From: Armatimonadota bacterium | GTDB lineage: Bacteria; Armatimonadota; JAAZEB01 | Direction of reading: 5' to 3' | Assembly: GCA_012841485.1 (NCBI GenBank) | Contig: DUUU01000480.1 | Location: 1 to 6,006, forward strand | Length of the DNA stretch: 6,006 nucleotides | Part shown: positions 5,756 to 6,006 of the stretch, one piece after another | Layout: every line of letters begins with the position of its first letter | How positions within the stretch are numbered: position 1 is the stretch's first letter | Program-made: the position numbers and the translations under genes | The notes under the pieces: model-generated | Seen by the model: only the letters and a program-made list of their open reading frames with translations | What the model was told of the DNA's origin: nothing | Databases searched by the model: none

Positions 5756-6006
5756 CGCTGCCATGCACCGTCCACCCGCGCGGGTCCCAGCGCGAGTGGT
5801 TGTCGTATCCGAAGAAGGCTGTCGCGGCCGTCACCGGAAAGCAGGCCTCCAGGTTGGACTCTGCCAGGAACGCCTTCAGGCGGGGGGCATTGCCGAAGAG
5901 AGGTAGGATCCAACGGTAGTGGCTGGTGCGCGCCAGGCACTCCGTCTCGTAGATCTCAATGCCATCGACTCCCGCTTCCAGTAAGCCAAGCGCCCGCCGG
6001 AGCCCG
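5739..6006 (-). CDS. C-terminal fragment of an unrecognised protein (start lies beyond the window)
   Basis: On the minus strand a frame stays open from the window edge to a TGA at 5741-5739, giving 88 residues without a start codon. The text reads like real protein: a balanced composition with LLEAGVDGIEIYETECLA near the edge, then HYRWILPLFGN, and finally FFGYDNHSRWDPRGW before the end. The AGVDGIEIYE stretch resembles the last strand of TIM-barrel sugar-active proteins (GH10-like or related barrels), where an acidic residue follows the strand, but I cannot name the family. The antisense frames here are Arg/Pro/Ser-rich and less protein-like. The gene converges on the STN gene and may add a further carbohydrate enzyme to the neighbourhood; this last point is speculation. 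Confidence 0.7.
   Translation of the reverse strand, partial: GLRRALGLLEAGVDGIEIYETECLARTSHYRWILPLFGNAPRLKAFLAESNLEACFPVTAATAFFGYDNHSRWDPRGWTVHGSGGAAL

Noticed and set aside
1..6006. CRISPR array, tRNA or rRNA gene, insertion sequence or phage module
   Set aside because: No regularly spaced repeats, cloverleaf-like sequence, ribosomal RNA motif, transposase or integrase motif was seen on either strand.

Overview
The window is a GC-rich piece of bacterial chromosome. It holds five complete protein-coding genes and the 3' end of a sixth. I see no rRNA, tRNA, CRISPR array, transposase or phage gene. The best lineage clue is the first gene, a small pseudopilin-like protein of the prepilin-cleavage-site / H-X9-DG type whose helix runs into [10 protein letters not shown]. 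That architecture is amplified in Armatimonadota and also occurs in Planctomycetota, Verrucomicrobiota and Lentisphaerota. I lean towards an Armatimonadota-like organism. This is an inference from one protein style, supported loosely by the mix of carbohydrate genes and a secretin-like STN protein.

Layout. At the left, on the minus strand, is the pseudopilin-like gene (32-676). It has a textbook sigma70-type promoter at 784-812, a leader of about 100 nt and a very purine-rich ribosome binding site. Next comes a gene-free stretch (813-1101) with a pair of imperfect 26-29 bp direct repeats. A GH42 beta-galactosidase-like gene follows, also on the minus strand (1102-3069). It is separated by a 274 bp divergent control region, rich in half-sites and palindromes, from a plus-strand GDSL/SGNH esterase of the GxDLY/SsfX3-like type (3344-4408). 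The plus strand continues with a YjbQ/UPF0047 protein (4503-4946), preceded by a strong 12-bp hairpin, and then a secreted, stand-alone STN-domain protein (5028-5723). The right edge carries the C-terminal 88 codons of a minus-strand gene (5739-6006) that converges on the STN gene across an imperfect hairpin.

How the genes may work together. The divergent pair looks like a small carbohydrate-degradation module: an exo-acting beta-galactosidase-type hydrolase and an esterase suited to removing acyl groups from sugars share one control region. Neither has an obvious signal peptide, so both probably act on imported oligosaccharides in the cytoplasm. The pseudopilin-like protein and the STN protein are both envelope-directed and belong to families linked to type II secretion / type IV pilus machinery, but they are not in one operon and no pore, ATPase or inner-membrane platform gene is present. 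I do not see a convincing wholly new multi-gene system. The most unusual items are the stand-alone STN protein, the structured divergent control region, and the right-edge gene fragment, whose family I cannot name.
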